A DNA stretch of 64,000 bases from Flavobacterium hankyongi. GTDB lineage: Bacteria > Bacteroidota > Bacteroidia > Flavobacteriales > Flavobacteriaceae. The notes under the pieces are model-generated. The model was given only the letters and a program-made list of their open reading frames with translations, did not search any database and had not been told where the DNA came from. The stretch lies in assembly GCF_036840915.1 (NCBI RefSeq), contig NZ_CP085725.1, forward strand, positions 1,674,001 through 1,738,000, given 5' to 3'. The translations under genes were made by a program, and so were the position numbers. Each line of letters starts with the position of its first letter. Position 1 is the stretch's first letter. Of the stretch, positions 25,849-34,355 are shown piece after piece.

Positions 25849-26387
25849 AAAAATACATTGAAAAAGCTGTTTTGGGAGACCAAGTTGCTTTTACTTTCTT
25901 ACTTGATAGATACTGGAATGAGGTCTATGGTTTCATGCTACAACGTACTGAAAACGAAACGGATGCCGAAGATATTACTATAGAAACATTCTCTAAAGCA
26001 TTTGATAAAATTTCAACTTACAATCCTGAATTTCAATTCAATACTTGGCTTATTGCAATAGCCAAAAATGTTCATATTGATTTACTTCGAAAGAAAAAAT
26101 CATCATTATTCATTGATATTTCAGATGAAGAAGATGACATCGCCTATACCGTAGCAGATTCCTCCCCTTCTGCAGAAGATAAATTAATTACAGAGCAAAA
26201 TTTAAATAGACTTTTACAATACATAAAAGAATTAAAACCTGCGTATCAAGAAGTTATCCAGATGCGTTATTTTCAAGAAATGAGTTATCAGGAAATTGCT
26301 GATGAACTTGATGAGCCGCTAAATAACGTGAAAATCAAACTCTTAAGAGCAAAAAAACTTTTAGCTGAGATTATTACGAAGAGTTAA
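25839..26387 (+). CDS. RNA polymerase sigma factor, ECF type
   Basis: The start is TTG at 25839, overlapping the glycosyltransferase stop by 10 bp. No ATG is available upstream of the conserved region. The 182-aa protein has sigma region 2 (YGFMLQRTENETDAEDITIE, then FNTWLIAIAKNVHIDLLRKK) and region 4 (YQEVIQMRYFQEMSYQEIAD with a helix-turn-helix). No anti-sigma gene follows; the next gene is an MFS transporter. Overlap suggests co-expression with the glycosyltransferase. Target promoters are not identifiable. Confidence 0.9.
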   Translation: MEIKKYIEKAVLGDQVAFTFLLDRYWNEVYGFMLQRTENETDAEDITIETFSKAFDKISTYNPEFQFNTWLIAIAKNVHIDLLRKKKSSLFIDISDEEDDIAYTVADSSPSAEDKLITEQNLNRLLQYIKELKPAYQEVIQMRYFQEMSYQEIADELDEPLNNVKIKLLRAKKLLAEIITKS

Positions 26388-26413
26388 GGCTATTAAAAAG
26401 TCAACAAAAATTT

Positions 26414-26421
26414 TATCTTTG
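26414..26421 (+). promoter_or_regulatory. -7 box TATCTTTG before the MFS gene
   Basis: A perfect TAnnTTTG match lies 16 nt before the start codon. No TTG at -33 spacing was found. Confidence 0.5.
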
Positions 26422-26437
26422 GCAAAAAACCAAACAA

Positions 26438-27682
26438 ATGCAAACTTTCTCTAACCAAGAAAAACTAAAACACTTATTATCATTACCTGTAATTGTAGCT
26501 GCTCTAGGCTACTTTGTAGATATTTACGATTTACTTTTATTTGGAATTGTTCGTGTACCAAGTCTTAAAGATTTAGGATTAAACCCAGACACCTCAGGTA
26601 CTTTAATCATGAATTTCCAAATGATTGGATTATTGCTTGGAGGTATTCTATGGGGAATACTAGGCGATAAAAAAGGGAGACTTTCAGTATTGTTTGGTTC
26701 TATTATTGTGTATTCGTTAGCTAATATTGCTTGCGGATTTTTACCTCAACTTCCTTTCGAAGACAAAATAACACTCTATGCAACATTACGATTCATTGCT
26801 GGAATTGGTCTCGCAGGTGAATTGGGCGCAGGTATTACTTTAGTATCTGAATCTTTACCTAAAGAACTCAGAGCAATTGGAACTTCTATTGTAGCAGGTT
26901 TTGGTCTAATGGGTGCTGTAGTCGCACAACTTTCGGTAGAATTGGCGGGAAGCTGGACAACTGCTTATTTTATTGGTGGAACTCTAGGATTGCTATTGTT
27001 GTTTTTACGTGTAGGAGTTGTAGAATCTGGAATTTATAAAGACATTGAGAAAAGAGAAACAGTTTCAAAAGGGAATTTTCTTTCTTTCTTTACTAATGGA
27101 GAACGTCTTGTTCGTTATTTAAAATGTATTGCTATTGGATTACCTACATGGTTTTGTATAGGAATCTTAGCCGTTATGGCAAATCAATTTGCTCCAGCTT
27201 TGGGAATTCAAAACATAGTCCCTGGAAAAGCTATCATGTGGGGTTATATAGGAATTTCTATTGGTGATTTTGCCAGCGGATTTATTTCTCATTGGCTAAA
27301 ATCCAGAAAAAAAGCAATTTTCTACATGATGTTGTTTACAATCGTTGGTGTTATCTTAATGCTTTATGGTGGTACCAAAACTGAAGGAATGTACTATTTT
27401 TATTGTGCATGGTTAGAATTGGGCACTGGATACTGGGCAATGTTTGTAACTGTTGGAGCGGAACAATTCGGAACAAATATTAGAAGTACAGCTACTACCA
27501 CTATTCCTAATATGGTTAGAGGATTATTACCTTTAATGTTAATTGGATTTGACTTTTTTAAAAAAGATAACGGGGTTATAATTTCTGCAACAATAATTGG
27601 AGTTATTGCATTTGTTTTAGGAATCTATTCAACACTTACAATAAAAGAAACTCACGATAAAGATTTAGATTTTATAGAATAA
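26438..27682 (+). CDS. MFS transporter, metabolite:H+ symporter-like
   Basis: This 414-aa protein has about 12 membrane helices and the MFS inter-helix motif GDKKGRLSVLFGS after helix 2. The acidic residues in FVDIYDLLLFGI (helix 1) and IAGIGLAGELGAGITL (helix 4) resemble the sugar/dicarboxylate (MHS-type) subgroup. The substrate cannot be predicted. Its own -7 box lies upstream and a short terminator follows, so it is likely monocistronic. Confidence 0.87.
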   Translation: MQTFSNQEKLKHLLSLPVIVAALGYFVDIYDLLLFGIVRVPSLKDLGLNPDTSGTLIMNFQMIGLLLGGILWGILGDKKGRLSVLFGSIIVYSLANIACGFLPQLPFEDKITLYATLRFIAGIGLAGELGAGITLVSESLPKELRAIGTSIVAGFGLMGAVVAQLSVELAGSWTTAYFIGGTLGLLLLFLRVGVVESGIYKDIEKRETVSKGNFLSFFTNGERLVRYLKCIAIGLPTWFCIGILAVMANQFAPALGIQNIVPGKAIMWGYIGISIGDFASGFISHWLKSRKKAIFYMMLFTIVGVILMLYGGTKTEGMYYFYCAWLELGTGYWAMFVTVGAEQFGTNIRSTATTTIPNMVRGLLPLMLIGFDFFKKDNGVIISATIIGVIAFVLGIYSTLTIKETHDKDLDFIE

Positions 27683-27688
27683 TCATAA

Positions 27689-27708
27689 AAAAAGGTTTTA
27701 TCCTTTTT
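27689..27708 (+). terminator. intrinsic terminator of the MFS gene
   Basis: AAAAAGG / CCTTTTT stem with a 6-nt loop, 6 bp after the stop codon, ending in T residues. Confidence 0.65.
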
Positions 27709-27725
27709 CATTCAAAAATTCATTC

Positions 27726-27752
27726 GTCTAGGAATAATAATTATTCCTAGAC
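27726..27752. repeat. perfect 11-bp hairpin
   Basis: GTCTAGGAATA and TATTCCTAGAC flank a 5-nt loop and are followed by AAATTTTACTTTTT. It may be a second terminator isolating the caspase cassette from upstream transcription. Confidence 0.7.
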
Positions 27753-27976
27753 AAATTTTACTTTTTATACCCTTTAACAGTCATCATCTTTCATGAAAAT
27801 TGGTGATTTTTCTTAAGGGGAATACACCCATTCCTGTTCCATTGTTTTCCTTTCTCTAAGCTGGTTAAAATCCTTTACCAAAAGGGTTATTTGTCTGCCC
27901 TCTAGGACTCTGATTATGTAGAATTTTACATCAACAAAGTTTTCAAAATTTCCACAACAAATTAACAGCAAAGAAT

Positions 27977-28840
27977 ATGGCTAAGAAAGCAGTTATTATA
28001 GGAATAAACGACTATGCACCAATAGGAGCTGGCGGTCCCGATTTAAGTGGTTGCATTGCAGATGCACGTGACATGGCTAATACATTAGTTATATGTGGCT
28101 TTTCACCATCAGACATTAGAATCTTAACTAATCAAAATGCGACAAAAAATAACATTATTACTTATATAAAATGGTTGTTGACTGGTAACAAATCTGGTGA
28201 TTCATTAGTATTATATTACTCCGGTCATGGTACCAGAGTTGCTAATATAGGAACTGATCTAGAATTAGATGGTTTAGATGAAGCAATATGCCCACATGAT
28301 TATGCATCAGCAGGAGTTATAAGAGATGATGAATTTAAGAGCCTTTTTAAAGGAAAAGTAAAGAAAGGTGTCAGCTTTGATGTCTTTTTTGACTGCTGTC
28401 ATTCAGGCTCTGGAACTCGAAAAATGAATCTGGGTGGCATCGATGGAATGTTCATTAATGAAACTCCAAGATTCATTCCTCCTATGCTAGAAGATGAATT
28501 TTACTTCAATTTTTCAAAAAGTATAGAAAGCAAATCTACAGCAACAGAAACTGCTGAAGGAACTACAACAACAAAATCCTTAAACAAGATACCAGAAATG
28601 AATCACATTCTTTGGGCAGGTTGTAAAGATAACCAAGTTTCAATGGAAGGAGATATTTCCGGCATGACAAGAGGCTATTTCACCTACAATTTATGCAAAA
28701 CACTTAGAGCAACAACAGGAAATATAACTCGAGAATTACTTAACTCACAAATTGCCAATGGTTTATCGGCAATGGGAGCAGCTCAAATTAATCAAACAGA
28801 GGGAAAATCTACAAAGCTACAAGTTAAAATATTTGAATAA
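27977..28840 (+). CDS. caspase-family (C14, metacaspase-like) cysteine peptidase
   Basis: This 287-aa protein is a p20-type caspase domain. It begins AKKAVIIGINDY, has LVLYYSGHGTRV with catalytic His84 and FFDCCHSGSG with catalytic Cys141 (Asp139 and Cys140 before it), and a C-terminal ILWAGCKDNQVSMEG strand with the p10-like region. Metacaspases usually cleave after Lys or Arg. It has no signal peptide, so it acts in the cytoplasm. It is first in a co-directional cassette and is followed 53 bp later by a trypsin-like protease. A propeptide-activation cascade, caspase to serine protease, is plausible but inferred. Paired caspase/trypsin genes are known in bacterial immunity and cell-death loci. 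Confidence 0.9.
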   Translation: MAKKAVIIGINDYAPIGAGGPDLSGCIADARDMANTLVICGFSPSDIRILTNQNATKNNIITYIKWLLTGNKSGDSLVLYYSGHGTRVANIGTDLELDGLDEAICPHDYASAGVIRDDEFKSLFKGKVKKGVSFDVFFDCCHSGSGTRKMNLGGIDGMFINETPRFIPPMLEDEFYFNFSKSIESKSTATETAEGTTTTKSLNKIPEMNHILWAGCKDNQVSMEGDISGMTRGYFTYNLCKTLRATTGNITRELLNSQIANGLSAMGAAQINQTEGKSTKLQVKIFE

Positions 28841-28845
28841 TGGTG

Positions 28846-28879
28846 GAGTCCGAAAAACCTAAAAAGAGTAGGAAGAATT
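28846..28879 (+). promoter_or_regulatory. leader element copy A in the caspase cassette
   Basis: The string TCCGAAAAACCTAAAAAGAG, continuing with TAGGAA, lies 14-45 nt before the trypsin-like gene. A near copy occurs before the 516-aa gene (30226-30263): TCCGAAAA-CCT and AAAAGAGTAGGAA are shared in the same order. It is noncoding and outside the ribosome-binding region. Confidence 0.7.
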
Positions 28880-28893
28880 AAAATCAAATAAAT

Positions 28894-29850
28894 ATGACAA
28901 CTAACAAAAATGACAAACCCATGTTGCAAGACGAGGTTAAAAACTTAAAACCTGTAAAAGCAACAAGAAAAATCAAAGTTGATGAAGACGGAAAAGAACA
29001 AATCGAGGCTATTGGGGTAAAGGTCTTAGAAAAAGGAGCAAGAGCGTTAACTGAGCACGCTCCATTCTGTCCAGATCATTTAGATCAAGATTTCAATCCA
29101 AAAGCAGATAAATCGAAAACTCCAATTTTTATCGACAGAACAACATTTATGCAACCTGAAGGAAGCAGAACCATTTTTGGAACAGACAATAGAACAGTTT
29201 ACAATTCAACAGCTTACCCGTGGGGATGTGTAGGTAGAGTTGAAACTGCTTTAGGAATTGGAAGTGGAGCAATGGTTGGTCCAAGACATCTTTTAACATG
29301 TGCCCATGTAATTGATTTTAAAAACGATGGATCAACTGGATGGGTAAAATTTGCTCCAATGTATTACAATGGCCCTAATGCAACTTTTGGCACTGCAAAC
29401 GGTATCAAAACATATTACAAATACAAAGTTAAAGGTTCAGATGGTATAAACTCAACTGAACAACAATATGATTTTGTAGTTATTGTGTTAGACAGAAACG
29501 TTGGAAATCAAACAGGTTGGTTTGGTGCAAAAGCTTATACTGACTCTTGGGATGGTTTAGCTTCTTGGACTCATGCAGGCTATCCTATGGATAAAACAGG
29601 TGCGCAAAGACCTACATACCAAAATAGTATTGCATTAGATGGAGATGCTTTTACAACAGATGCACATCAAGCAATGTATCATCAAGGTGATATATGGCCA
29701 GGGCAAAGTGGTGGCCCATTTTGGGGATATTGGGGATCAACACCTTATGTAGTTGCAGTTCAAAGTTGGCAAACAGCTTCTAACAATGGTGCAAGTGGAG
29801 GTTCTGATTTAGTTGATTTAGTTAACAAAGCTAGGACTGAATATCCTTAA
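28894..29850 (+). CDS. trypsin/V8-like serine protease
   Basis: This 318-aa protein has a chymotrypsin fold with His138 in LLTCAHVIDF, Asp193 in QQYDFVVIVLD and Ser272 in WPGQSGGPFWGY. The catalytic domain begins near residue 105 (STAYPWGCVGRVE) and follows an about 100-residue N-terminal region with basic residues and Arg92/Arg100 just before the domain, which looks like a propeptide. There is no signal peptide. Cleavage after one of these arginines by the neighbouring caspase-like peptidase would activate it; this is a prediction. It may in turn process the shared-domain proteins encoded next. Confidence 0.9.
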   Translation: MTTNKNDKPMLQDEVKNLKPVKATRKIKVDEDGKEQIEAIGVKVLEKGARALTEHAPFCPDHLDQDFNPKADKSKTPIFIDRTTFMQPEGSRTIFGTDNRTVYNSTAYPWGCVGRVETALGIGSGAMVGPRHLLTCAHVIDFKNDGSTGWVKFAPMYYNGPNATFGTANGIKTYYKYKVKGSDGINSTEQQYDFVVIVLDRNVGNQTGWFGAKAYTDSWDGLASWTHAGYPMDKTGAQRPTYQNSIALDGDAFTTDAHQAMYHQGDIWPGQSGGPFWGYWGSTPYVVAVQSWQTASNNGASGGSDLVDLVNKARTEYP

Positions 29851-29860
29851 TTAAATCAAA

Positions 29861-30214
29861 ATGGAAGATGATAAGACAATTGAAGAGATCTTCAAAGATG
29901 TCACAGATAGTAACAAACTTCAGTATCTAAAAGAAAAACTTGGTCAAGTTAAAAAAGATAAAAATGGAGTTTCAAATACCTATCCTTCTTTAAAATTCGC
30001 TAAATATTTAGAACATAAGGATAACTATCTAAACTTATCCAACAAACTAAATAGTTTAAAAGAGAAAGTTGAAAATGGAGAGATTGACGCTATGACTGAA
30101 ATGTCTATTTCTGGAGCAACTCATATTAAAAAAACTGAAAATGCACTTAAACTATGGGTAGCTATAGGTTATAAAAATGAAGTCGAGAGAATAATATCTG
30201 AAAACACAAAATAA
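29861..30214 (+). CDS. 117-aa protein, stand-alone copy of a shared helical module
   Basis: No known family is recognised. Residues about 35-117 align with residues 190-268 of the 516-aa protein. Shared anchors are Y-P-S, KYLE, a Tyr nine or so residues later, KL..L...V..G...AMTEM.I.G, IK, and W..IGYK at the end. The N-terminal 35 residues are charged. The protein is predicted to be helical and soluble. It starts 10 bp after the protease gene, so it is co-translated with it. It may be an adaptor, inhibitor or bait that binds the same partner as the larger proteins. Confidence 0.75.
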   Translation: MEDDKTIEEIFKDVTDSNKLQYLKEKLGQVKKDKNGVSNTYPSLKFAKYLEHKDNYLNLSNKLNSLKEKVENGEIDAMTEMSISGATHIKKTENALKLWVAIGYKNEVERIISENTK

Positions 30215-30225
30215 CTAAAATAAGG

Positions 30226-30263
30226 CGTATCCGAAAAGCCTTCAAAAGAGTAGGAACAAACTA
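30226..30263 (+). promoter_or_regulatory. leader element copy B in the caspase cassette
   Basis: ATCCGAAAAGCCTTCAAAAG followed by AGTAGGAACAAACTAAAA lies 14-50 nt before the 516-aa gene and matches copy A before the protease gene over about 27 positions with a 2-nt gap. Confidence 0.7.
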
Positions 30264-30276
30264 AAAATTTAATATT

Positions 30277-31827
30277 ATGCCAGATTTTACACCAATGCCT
30301 GATGAAAAAGATTTTTTAAATTATCTATTAGGCGATGTTTTTAAAAAAATGACTAATGGCGGAGATGCCAAAATGTTAGGTCCTAACAATTTTATTGCTT
30401 GGGAACCAGTACCCGTAGTCATGGACCCAGAAGCTTTTGATTATGCTTTAAAAGGATTTTTTGGAGCTACTCCAAAATTGGAAAACATGTCAGACGAAGA
30501 ATATGAAGATGCAAGAAGTTCAAAAAAATACAGCAAATTTGCTTATGCAGAAGAATTTGCTAGAATAGCAGATCAAATTCCAAGTATGATTCCTGAAATA
30601 GATCCAGCATCTGGAGCTAGAAAATTCACAATTTTCAGTCCACATCCTGATCATACAAAATCAAATGTATATAGTGATGTATTGGATTATTGCGTGGTTA
30701 AAAACTCAAAAATTGATCCTAAAGTTGAAAAGAAATTAGAGACTTTAAGAAAACAAATTGTTACTATTAAAAAACTAGCAAATCCTGATTTTGATGAATC
30801 TGTTGTTGAACACCCAGAAGATAATCCAAAATTCATTTATCAATCTTTCCCATCTCCACAATATGTAAAATATTTGGAATATGAAGCATTGTACTATGAA
30901 GCTGAGGACAAATTAACAGATCTTCAAAAAAGAGTATCAGATGGAGATAGTGAAGCAATGACCGAAATGGCGATTAATGGCCGTAATTACATCAAAAGAA
31001 GAGATGATGCTTTGAAAAGATGGGAAGGAATTGGTTATAAAGGAAAAATTGAAAAAGCTTTAAACTATATTGATGAAATTGAAAGCAGTAATTTTATCAC
31101 TATCAAAAAACGCTATGAATCTGAACTTTTAGCAGCAAAAAGAACTGGTTTAGGAGGTATGAATACCTATTACTTCTCTCAACCTGTACCGGCAAGTACT
31201 TTAGCCAACTCAACAAAATGGTTAGAGTATAAATTTAGTAAAAGTGAATATGAATCAAACTACAAAAGTACAGCACACAGCTGGAGTGCTGCCGCAAGTT
31301 TTGCAGGAATGGTTAATGTTGGCGGAACTGGAAAACATAAAAGAATAGATTCATCTTATGACTTTAACCAATTTGAAATGTCTTTTAAAATTGGAAAATG
31401 TTATGTATCAAGCCCTTGGTTTGGTAGTACATTCCTTAAATCTCGCTACTGGAAATATTCAAAAAATGGTGCTGAAATTCTAAACAACCAAATGATTAGT
31501 GATGGTAATGGTAAAGGATTATTGCCTGCTGTAACTACAGAATTATATTTCATTTCTGATTTAAAAATTGGCTTTAAAAAAGGTTCTGACTCTTACAAAA
31601 GAGCAGAAGATGAAGTAAAAGCTGGAGCTCATTTAGCAATAGGTCCTTTTATGTTTGGAGGTACTTACGGCTATGAAGATACTCGTGTAAACAGTACAGG
31701 AAAAAGAGAGCAACAAGGATTGTCTTCAGGCGGAATACTACTATTAGGTAGAAAATGTAACATTTTAGACCTATCTCCTAACCCACTTCCATCAATTAAA
31801 GATGATGAATGGGTAGAAGTTAACTAA
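30277..31827 (+). CDS. 516-aa protein with shared helical module and SPWF/SDG domain
   Basis: No known family is recognised. Residues 1-185 are unique and charged. Residues about 190-268 are the helical module shared with the 117-aa protein. From about 290 the protein becomes rich in beta-type sequence with small residues. At 360-460 is a domain with YVSSPWFGSTFLKSRYWKY, SDGNGKG, LLPA and HLAIGPFMFGG that also occurs, divergently, in the 593-aa protein. There is no signal peptide and no clear membrane helix. It is cytosolic or exported by another route, and possibly a protease substrate or pore-type effector. The gene ends at a strong terminator, closing the first transcription unit. Confidence 0.8.
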   Translation: MPDFTPMPDEKDFLNYLLGDVFKKMTNGGDAKMLGPNNFIAWEPVPVVMDPEAFDYALKGFFGATPKLENMSDEEYEDARSSKKYSKFAYAEEFARIADQIPSMIPEIDPASGARKFTIFSPHPDHTKSNVYSDVLDYCVVKNSKIDPKVEKKLETLRKQIVTIKKLANPDFDESVVEHPEDNPKFIYQSFPSPQYVKYLEYEALYYEAEDKLTDLQKRVSDGDSEAMTEMAINGRNYIKRRDDALKRWEGIGYKGKIEKALNYIDEIESSNFITIKKRYESELLAAKRTGLGGMNTYYFSQPVPASTLANSTKWLEYKFSKSEYESNYKSTAHSWSAAASFAGMVNVGGTGKHKRIDSSYDFNQFEMSFKIGKCYVSSPWFGSTFLKSRYWKYSKNGAEILNNQMISDGNGKGLLPAVTTELYFISDLKIGFKKGSDSYKRAEDEVKAGAHLAIGPFMFGGTYGYEDTRVNSTGKREQQGLSSGGILLLGRKCNILDLSPNPLPSIKDDEWVEVN

Positions 31828-31836
31828 TTCATTTTT

Positions 31837-31867
31837 AAGCCAAACACCATAAGGTGTTTGGCTTTTT
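31837..31867 (+). terminator. intrinsic terminator after the 516-aa gene
   Basis: A 12-bp perfect stem (AAGCCAAACACC / GGTGTTTGGCTT) with an ATAA loop is followed by TTT. It separates the caspase unit from the 593-aa gene unit. Confidence 0.88.
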
Positions 31868-31888
31868 AAACAAACTAAAACTAAAAAA

Positions 31889-33670
31889 ATGAAATACTAT
31901 ATCGCACTATACCAAAAACTAAGAGATACTTATTTATCAATTAATTCTAATGAAAATGATTTACCCTTAATATGTCCAACACTAACGATGTATTCTAAGG
32001 AAGAATTAGAAATGCTAAGACCTCAAAGCCAAATAACAGATAAAAGTATCATTGGAGAATCGCTTCTTAAAAAAGAGCAAATTTCAAACGAATTAAATTC
32101 TATTCCTACCTCTTCATCAAACTGGAATGTGAACCCTGAAAATATTTTATCAGAAGTCTATAAAAATATTTTAGAAAGCATACAACCAATTGGATTGCAG
32201 GATCAATTTCTAAAAATAGACATTAAAGATTCTGCCGTTTTATTCGATTCTAGCCAAAAACCAACTAAGGAGTACAAAGCATACTTAAAATATTTAGTTG
32301 CTTATGAAAAAAACTTAGAAGTCGTTCAACAACATCTTGAAACATTCGATTCATCAGCGACTGATTTGAAAAAAACAGCTTGGGAAGATAAGCTTGTAGT
32401 TTTAGGGTCTAAAGCTAAATTAGCATATGCTGAATTAGAAGTCAAAGGCTATAAAAATGTGGTTGAAAAAGCAATAAATGAAATAAACAACAATACCGAA
32501 CTAGAAAAATATTTAGGACTTTTAGAATCAACTAAATCAATTTTTGACATTACAAAAAAAACTGGGGTTGAAACACTAGCATCCTATCACAATATAGATT
32601 TTAGCCCTTACGATTTTATGGTAAATGAATCAGGCTGGAATAATTTAAAAATTGAAAAAAAGGAATTGGATGAGCTTTATTTAAAAGCTAAACAATCTGC
32701 TGGAGGAATTCCTGAAGAAATTTTATCATTAGAATATGACGAAAAATACATCAAGGGTATTGAGCTTGATTATTCATTCATTCATTTAAAAAGAAGTTGG
32801 TTTAATAAAGACATTTTCAATCAAAAGTTTTTTTCTCACAACAATGAGAAAAAAGTTTCTGATGGACAAACTATTTCTAATGACTTTCAGCTACCTGCAT
32901 TTCCAAAAATTATGATTTTAATGAAGAATTTAAAGGTAGATTTAGAAACAAACATACTTGAAAGTCAGATCAACGCAATCAATAACATGATTCATTTTGG
33001 TCCTTTGATTTTAAAAAATCAAATGTTTGTAAACAAGCAAAACAATACAAGTTTTTTAAAAGTAATAACAAACAAAGAAACCCTTAGATCAAATCAGCTA
33101 CAATATTTGGCTAGAAAATCTGAAACGACAACATTAGAAATTCAAAATGAGGTTGCAAAAGAGATTTCTACTGAAACAAATACTCCTATTAAAAATACTA
33201 TTAGTGCAACACCAGTAAACATGAGAACAATAAACTCTCCTAAATTGGCAACAATGAAGCCACTAGAAATGAGAGCTACAAATACAGCCATTTTGAATGT
33301 TAATACAACATTACTCACTCCCATAATTGCAACTTTTCCAATTTTGGGAGCCAGAACAACATTCACCATAAATGATTCGGTGAGCAAAAAAGGGATTTAT
33401 AAATGTTCAATATCAATAAAAGGCAAAGAAGGTAATAATATAGTTCGAGAAATAGAAACAAATCAAGAAGGAACAATCTCAACTATGTTACCTATTGGAA
33501 AATACTCATTAGAACTAAAATGTGATTTCTATACTTCAAAAACTATTGAAATCAATATTGAAAACAACAATCCTTTGAGTCTAACTTATGAACTTTCAAG
33601 AGATATTGTAGAATACAAATCTTACTTTTTAATAGGAATGATTTGCGAAAAATTACCCTTAATAAATTAA
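31889..33670 (+). CDS. 593-aa protein, divergent relative of the 516-aa protein with Ig-like C-terminus
   Basis: No known family is recognised. Residues about 122-205 carry a divergent version of the helical module, with EYKAYLKYLVAYEK and ELEVKGYKNVVEKAI at the positions of KYLE and W..IGYK..IEKA. Residues about 290-375 carry YSFIHLKRSWFNKDIFNQKF, then SDG, LPAFP and FGPL, the second domain shared with the 516-aa protein. The C-terminal about 120 residues look like a transthyretin/PEGA-type beta domain (GKYSLELKCDFYTSKTIEI). It has no signal peptide. It begins 22 bp after a terminator, so it probably has its own promoter. Confidence 0.78.
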   Translation: MKYYIALYQKLRDTYLSINSNENDLPLICPTLTMYSKEELEMLRPQSQITDKSIIGESLLKKEQISNELNSIPTSSSNWNVNPENILSEVYKNILESIQPIGLQDQFLKIDIKDSAVLFDSSQKPTKEYKAYLKYLVAYEKNLEVVQQHLETFDSSATDLKKTAWEDKLVVLGSKAKLAYAELEVKGYKNVVEKAINEINNNTELEKYLGLLESTKSIFDITKKTGVETLASYHNIDFSPYDFMVNESGWNNLKIEKKELDELYLKAKQSAGGIPEEILSLEYDEKYIKGIELDYSFIHLKRSWFNKDIFNQKFFSHNNEKKVSDGQTISNDFQLPAFPKIMILMKNLKVDLETNILESQINAINNMIHFGPLILKNQMFVNKQNNTSFLKVITNKETLRSNQLQYLARKSETTTLEIQNEVAKEISTETNTPIKNTISATPVNMRTINSPKLATMKPLEMRATNTAILNVNTTLLTPIIATFPILGARTTFTINDSVSKKGIYKCSISIKGKEGNNIVREIETNQEGTISTMLPIGKYSLELKCDFYTSKTIEINIENNNPLSLTYELSRDIVEYKSYFLIGMICEKLPLIN

Positions 33671-33681
33671 TCCTAAAAACT

Positions 33682-34338
33682 ATGTTAGTAAGTACCGAAA
33701 CAAGATGGATTTTATCTTCAGATCAGGTAAACATCATAGAAAAATGGTTTTCAAATTATAATGAATATTTTGAGGAAAGTAATTTGTTTCAAAGACAGGA
33801 TTATTATCTTAAAACTAATTCAACCGAATTAGGAATAAAACTAAGAGAACCAAAAAAGGATGAGAAAGGTGAAGTTATTGCCAAACTGGAAGCTAAAAAA
33901 CTACTGGAAGATTACGGTGCTAAAAAATTTAGTAATGGTAATAATGGCAATGTTAACTCATGGGTAAAATTTAGTTTCGATACTGATCCGCAAAAAAATC
34001 CTTTGGATTTGATTATTGGAAATTCTTCAAATATGCTTTCAAGTGAATGGATCAAAATAGAAAAAGACAGACTTCTAGTAAAATATGATGCAGAAAATGA
34101 AAGAATAGTTTCGGGAAAAGAAATGATTGGTAGTGGATCAGGAATTGAACTTACTAAATATAAATTGAACAACAATGTTTACTATTCATTAGGCATTGAA
34201 TCATTCTCTGATAAAAAAGGAAATACAAATGAAGTTTTTTATCAAACTATGAATTTTTTATTTACGGATATTAAAATTTCAGGTTTAGAGTATACAAACT
34301 CGAAATCATATCCAGAAATTTTATTACAAAAGCCATAA
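33682..34338 (+). CDS. 218-aa uncharacterised protein (possible CYTH-like fold)
   Basis: The start is placed at ATG 33682, 11 bp after the previous stop codon, rather than at a codon 39 nt upstream that would overlap it. The N-terminal half has alternating basic and acidic strands (DYYLKTNSTELGIKLRE, then LEAKKL and SWVKFSFD). This recalls the CYTH triphosphate tunnel pattern of paired charged residues, but the similarity is faint and I do not claim the family. It is soluble, with no signal peptide. The gene lies between the 593-aa gene and the muramidase in one run. Confidence 0.65.
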   Translation: MLVSTETRWILSSDQVNIIEKWFSNYNEYFEESNLFQRQDYYLKTNSTELGIKLREPKKDEKGEVIAKLEAKKLLEDYGAKKFSNGNNGNVNSWVKFSFDTDPQKNPLDLIIGNSSNMLSSEWIKIEKDRLLVKYDAENERIVSGKEMIGSGSGIELTKYKLNNNVYYSLGIESFSDKKGNTNEVFYQTMNFLFTDIKISGLEYTNSKSYPEILLQKP

Positions 34339-34355
34339 AATTTAAAAAATGAAAG

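Larger units (their letters stand above)
27683..27976. other. intergenic region between MFS gene and caspase cassette
   Basis: It holds a 7-bp terminator (AAAAAGG/CCTTTTT, 27689-27708), a perfect 11-bp hairpin GTCTAGGAATA / TATTCCTAGAC (27726-27752) followed by AAATTTT, and a weaker hairpin near 27867-27890. The last 100 bp must contain the promoter of the caspase cassette, but no clear TAnnTTTG box is visible. TTG near 27893 followed about 20 nt later by TATGTAGA is the best weak candidate. Confidence 0.6.
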
